DNA of 64,000 bases from Buttiauxella sp965119215 (GTDB taxonomy: Bacteria > Pseudomonadota > Gammaproteobacteria > Enterobacterales > Enterobacteriaceae): NCBI GenBank assembly GCA_965119215.1, contig CBCPKK010000005.1, positions 248,001 through 312,000 of the forward strand, written 5' to 3'. Positions 61,175 to 64,000 of this stretch are shown piece by piece. The position numbers and the translations under genes were made by a program. Below the pieces are notes generated by a model that was not told the DNA's origin, did not search any database, and saw only the letters and a program-made list of their open reading frames with translations. The stretch's first letter is position 1; every line of letters starts with the position of its first letter.

Positions 61175-62089
61175 TTAGTTTAGTGCTTTATCGTTTGGCG
61201 TTTTGAACAAGGCTTTCATGTCGTCAGACAATGCGAAGTTCATGTTGATATTTTTCGGTGGAATTGGGTTCATGAACCATTTATCAAACCATTTGGCGGC
61301 TTCGCCTGAGGTTTGTGCCTGGGCGATGGTTTCATCCATCAGCTTCTTGAACTCTGGGTCGTCTTTACGCAGCATACAGCCGTAAGCTTCGCGAGATTGC
61401 GGAGTGCCAAGAATTTCCCAGTTATCCTGTTTCTTCGCTTTCGCACGTTCACCTGCCAGCAGCGCATCGTCCATCATAAAGGCAACGGCGCGACCACTTT
61501 CCAGAGTACGGAACGAGTCACCGTGGTCTTTGGCGCTGATAATGCGCATGTCCATTTTCTTCTCTTCATTCAGCTTGTTCAGCAGAACTTCAGAAGTGGT
61601 ACCGGAGGTCACAACCACCGCTTTCCCTTTCAGGTCAGCGAAGTCTTTAATCGGGCCGCCTTTTTTCACCAGTAAACGGGTACCGACCACGAAGATGGTG
61701 TCGGAGAACGAGGCTTGTTTCTGGCGCTCAAGGTTGTTGGTGGTAGAACCACATTCAAAATCGAAGGTGCCGTTTTGCAGCAATGGAATACGGTTTTGTG
61801 AAGTAATAGGGATCAACTTAACTTGCAGATCAGGCTTGTTGAGTTTCTTCTTCACAGCTTCAACGATGGCGTTGGAGTAATCCTGTGAATAGCCGACCAC
61901 TTTCTGTTGGTTATCGTAGTAAGAGAAAGGAACGGAAGACTCGCGGTGACCGACCACAATGACGCCGTTAGCAGCGATTTTATCCAGCGTCCCCTGTTGT
62001 GCGGTTGCCGGTTTGGCGTCTTCTGCGTGCGCGATCCCGGCACCCATTCCGATAACCAGCAAAGCTGAGGCTAGTTTACGTAATTGCAT
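61175..62089 (-). CDS. gltI: Glutamate/aspartate periplasmic binding protein GltI
   Basis: The 304-aa precursor starts MQLRKLASALLVIGMGAG, with signal cleavage after AHA. It contains VGHRESSVPFSYYDNQQ and FDFECGSTTNN, as in E. coli GltI. It captures L-Glu and L-Asp for GltJKL. AAAGGAG precedes the ATG at 62089; the longer upstream frame covers the leader. Confidence 0.96.
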   Translation of the reverse strand: MQLRKLASALLVIGMGAGIAHAEDAKPATAQQGTLDKIAANGVIVVGHRESSVPFSYYDNQQKVVGYSQDYSNAIVEAVKKKLNKPDLQVKLIPITSQNRIPLLQNGTFDFECGSTTNNLERQKQASFSDTIFVVGTRLLVKKGGPIKDFADLKGKAVVVTSGTTSEVLLNKLNEEKKMDMRIISAKDHGDSFRTLESGRAVAFMMDDALLAGERAKAKKQDNWEILGTPQSREAYGCMLRKDDPEFKKLMDETIAQAQTSGEAAKWFDKWFMNPIPPKNINMNFALSDDMKALFKTPNDKALN

Positions 62090-62130
62090 GACCAACTCCT
62101 TTATCTTCGTGCCATCTGGCACTGATACCC

Positions 62131-62161
62131 GTTGTGAGTGTTGTATTGTTGTTGTGTGTTA
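62131..62161 (-). promoter_or_regulatory. CA-rich GcvB-type target in the gltI leader
   Basis: On the mRNA strand the leader contains AACACACAACAACAATACAA and neighbouring CA-rich sequence, about 45-75 nt upstream of the gltI start. The GcvB R1 region binds CA-rich leaders of gltI and other ABC transporter genes in Salmonella. Inferred by analogy. Confidence 0.6.
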
Positions 62162-62188
62162 CGAAATCAGGGTAAATCTTCGCCTTTT

Positions 62189-62217
62189 TGTTAACATTTA
62201 ACCTAGCTTAATGTAAA
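62189..62217 (-). promoter_or_regulatory. Candidate gltI promoter
   Basis: On the minus strand TTTACA (62212-62217) and TTAACA (62189-62194) are separated by 17 bp. Transcription would start about 90 nt upstream of the gltI ATG. The remaining 62218-62424 stretch has no supported gene. Confidence 0.4.
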
Positions 62218-62425
62218 GATTTTGCTATCCAAATGTTTGTTTTTGCGAAGCGCGCCGCACCGTTTAAAGGCAAAAATACTCCGTTGCACTACTTTGGTGC
62301 TCGTTGTGTCATTGTTTGGTGCAACGCAATGCTTCGTGCTATCCGTAGGCTGCAGGCATAGCATTTTGTAGGCTTCTAATGAGCAACTAGTCGCAAATAT
62401 CTTTGCAAAGGTTATGCCAGAAATA

Positions 62426-62453
62426 AAAATGGCCAGCATTTGCTGGCCATTTT
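62426..62453 (-). terminator. Terminator of lnt
   Basis: AAAATGGCCAGC / GCTGGCCATTTT forms a 12-bp stem with a 4-nt loop, followed by TATTTC on the minus strand. Confidence 0.85.
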
Positions 62454-62469
62454 TTAGAGAGGTAGGGAA

Positions 62470-63999
62470 TTAAGATTTGCGGCGTGTACGCAGAGCCAGC
62501 AGAACAGAGGCGAAACCAAATACCAACGTGGCAACCCACAGCGGCCAGTCGCCAAAGCGCGCATACGGTGTGATACCGCGCGCAGGTGTGACCTTCGCTT
62601 CCAGAACCTGGCGGGTAAATTGCGGGATCATCGCGTCGACATCGCCATTGGCATTAATCACTGCGGTAATGCCGTTGTTGGTGCTGCGCAACAGCGGACG
62701 ACCCAGTTCCAGCGAACGCATGCGCGCCATCTGGAAATGCTGCCATGGGCCAATTGACTTACCGAACCATGCATCGTTAGAAATAGTCAGCAGGAAGTCG
62801 GTATCAGGGCGGAAGTTATCACGCACCTGTTCGCCAAGAATAATTTCGTAGCAGATAGCTGGCGTTAGCTTGATGCCGTTAGCTGCAATCTGTGGCTGTA
62901 TATACGGGCCACGGCTGAATGAAGACATTGGCAAATCGAAGAACGGAGCCAGCGGGCGCAGAATGGATTCCAACGGCACAAACTCACCAAACGGGACCAG
63001 GTGATTTTTGTTGTAACGATCGGTGCTGTTGTAGCTGTACTGATTGCCTTCACCCAGCGTGATAATGGTGTTGTAGGTATCGTAGCGGTTCTGTTTATTC
63101 AGACGCGCATCGACAATTCCGGTAATCAGTGAGCTGTGCTTAGAACGCAACAGGTCATCCATCATCGTCAGGAATTGCTGCTGGTTTATCTCAAGGTCAG
63201 GAATTGCGGATTCAGGCCAGATAATCAGCTGGGATTTTCCCATCTGCGGCTGAGTTTTATCGAGATAAATCTTCAGCGTATTCAGCAACTGATTTTCATC
63301 CCATTTCAGGGATTGCGGGATATCACCCTGAACCATCGCGACATCAACGGTTCTTTCAGGCTGGGGCTGATACCACTGAATCGAACGCAGAGGCCACGGC
63401 AATACCAGCAATGCAGCGGCAATAACCACAGGGCGCCAGTTGCGTTCATGCAGGGCATACACCAGCAGGCCGCTGATAATCATCAGCAGGAACGTAACGC
63501 TTTCAACGCCCAGAATAGGGGCGATGCCTTTTAGTGGGCCATCAATCTGGCTGTAACCGAACTGTAGCCACGGGAAGCCGGTTAATACCCAGCCGCGCAG
63601 GAATTCGGTAAGTTGCCACAGCATAGGGGCGGCAATTGCCACGCGCCACCATGTGGTTTTCGGGCATAGCTTGCTGAGGAAACCGCCAAACAAGCCGGTG
63701 TACAAAGACAAGTAAGCGGCAAGCAACACCACCAAAAAGATGTTAACCGGGCCTGGCATGCCGCCAAACTGCGCGATACTGACATACACCCAGTTAATAC
63801 CTGAGCCAAATAGCCCCAGCCCCCAGAAGAAACCAATCCACGCGCTCTGAATAGCGCGACGATTAAGAGTCAGCCCCTGAAGCCCTACCAAAGAAACAAT
63901 CGCAGCAGGCCAAAAATCGTAAGGGGAGAAAGCCAGCGTTCCGCAGGCACCAAAAAGCAGCGCCAGCAGCAGACGCACGCGCTGGCGTTGAAGGAGTAG
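62470..63999 (-). CDS. lnt: Apolipoprotein N-acyltransferase Lnt (partial, start beyond the right edge)
   Basis: The inner-membrane nitrilase-superfamily enzyme adds the third acyl chain to lipoproteins. The N-terminal part has several membrane helices (GSGINWVYVSIAQFGGMPG). The periplasmic nitrilase domain carries the catalytic Glu (LIIWPESAIPD), Lys (YNKNHLVPFGEF) and Cys (TPAICYEIILGEQVRDNF). A GTG at 63978 begins a long frame, but the frame stays open to the edge and upstream residues (LLLQRQRV) resemble the E. coli N-terminus, so a few codons lie outside. Confidence 0.94.
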   Translation of the reverse strand, partial: LLLQRQRVRLLLALLFGACGTLAFSPYDFWPAAIVSLVGLQGLTLNRRAIQSAWIGFFWGLGLFGSGINWVYVSIAQFGGMPGPVNIFLVVLLAAYLSLYTGLFGGFLSKLCPKTTWWRVAIAAPMLWQLTEFLRGWVLTGFPWLQFGYSQIDGPLKGIAPILGVESVTFLLMIISGLLVYALHERNWRPVVIAAALLVLPWPLRSIQWYQPQPERTVDVAMVQGDIPQSLKWDENQLLNTLKIYLDKTQPQMGKSQLIIWPESAIPDLEINQQQFLTMMDDLLRSKHSSLITGIVDARLNKQNRYDTYNTIITLGEGNQYSYNSTDRYNKNHLVPFGEFVPLESILRPLAPFFDLPMSSFSRGPYIQPQIAANGIKLTPAICYEIILGEQVRDNFRPDTDFLLTISNDAWFGKSIGPWQHFQMARMRSLELGRPLLRSTNNGITAVINANGDVDAMIPQFTRQVLEAKVTPARGITPYARFGDWPLWVATLVFGFASVLLALRTRRKS

Positions 64000-64000
64000 G

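Noticed and set aside
1..64000. CRISPR array, tRNA or rRNA genes, IS elements
   Set aside because: No regular repeat-spacer pattern, no tRNA-like or rRNA segments and no transposase-like protein were seen on either strand.

Overview
The window is chromosomal DNA from a member of the Enterobacteriaceae related to, but distinct from, Escherichia. From about 37 kb to the right edge, the gene order is the familiar pagP-cspE-crcB-ybeM-tatE-lipA-ybeF-lipB-ybeD-dacA-rlpA-mrdB-mrdA-rlmH-rsfS-cobC-nadD-holA-lptE-leuS-ybeL ... gltLKJI-lnt segment, and protein lengths match E. coli almost residue for residue. The presence of cobD next to cobC, a complete cit operon, and an ERIC element fit a cobalamin-capable, citrate-fermenting enterobacterium (Citrobacter/Enterobacter/Kluyvera/Buttiauxella-like). 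The sequence alone does not settle the genus. No rRNA, tRNA, transposase, integrase or CRISPR array was seen.

Layout. (1) 1-2365: C-terminal part of a large helicase-nuclease (DEAS helicase, Vsr/REase-like domain, DUF3320), cut by the left edge and probably accessory. (2) 2386-2914: rnk with hairpin terminators. (3) 2980-18186: a 15-kb accessory block between rnk and rna, which are close neighbours in E. coli. It holds a GntP-type permease with two tandem GntR-like operators, an alpha/beta hydrolase, a 50-aa orphan ORF, a complete ypdC/fryA-ypdE-ypdF-fryC-fryB PTS-peptidase module, and a sugar-acid cluster (yhcH family, idnO-like SDR, LacI-type IdnR-like regulator, D-2-hydroxyacid dehydrogenase, ACS-family MFS carrier) with a CRP site. 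(4) 18187-29998: rna, then the citrate fermentation locus citT-G-X-F-E-D-C with divergent two-component genes dpiB/citA-dpiA/citB, an ERIC element and dcuC. (5) 30398-37094: a copper/silver-type RND efflux module (Cys/His-rich exported protein, CusF, outer-membrane factor, CusB with an extra C-terminal CusF domain, CusA), placed between dcuC and pagP. (6) 37296-57365: lipid A, cold-shock, fluoride, Tat, lipoate, cell-wall elongation, ribosome, cobalamin, NAD, DNA polymerase III, LPS transport and tRNA-charging genes. (7) 57716-64000: an orphan TRAP-type binding protein, the glutamate/aspartate ABC transporter gltIJKL with an SroC-like RNA between gltI and gltJ, and lnt, which runs off the right edge.

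How the parts work together. Citrate is sensed by CitA/CitB, imported by CitT in exchange for succinate, and cleaved by CitDEF, which CitC, CitG and CitX activate. DcuC handles C4-dicarboxylate efflux. The IdnO/2-hydroxyacid dehydrogenase/MFS cluster looks like a ketogluconate or idonate-type route under IdnR-like and CRP control. LipB, LipA and the YbeD neighbourhood supply lipoate. MrdA, MrdB, RlpA and DacA form the elongation/septal peptidoglycan set. The most noteworthy non-core items are the helicase-nuclease, the CusB-CusF fusion module, the relocated fry module, the sugar-acid cluster, and the TRAP binding protein without its permease.
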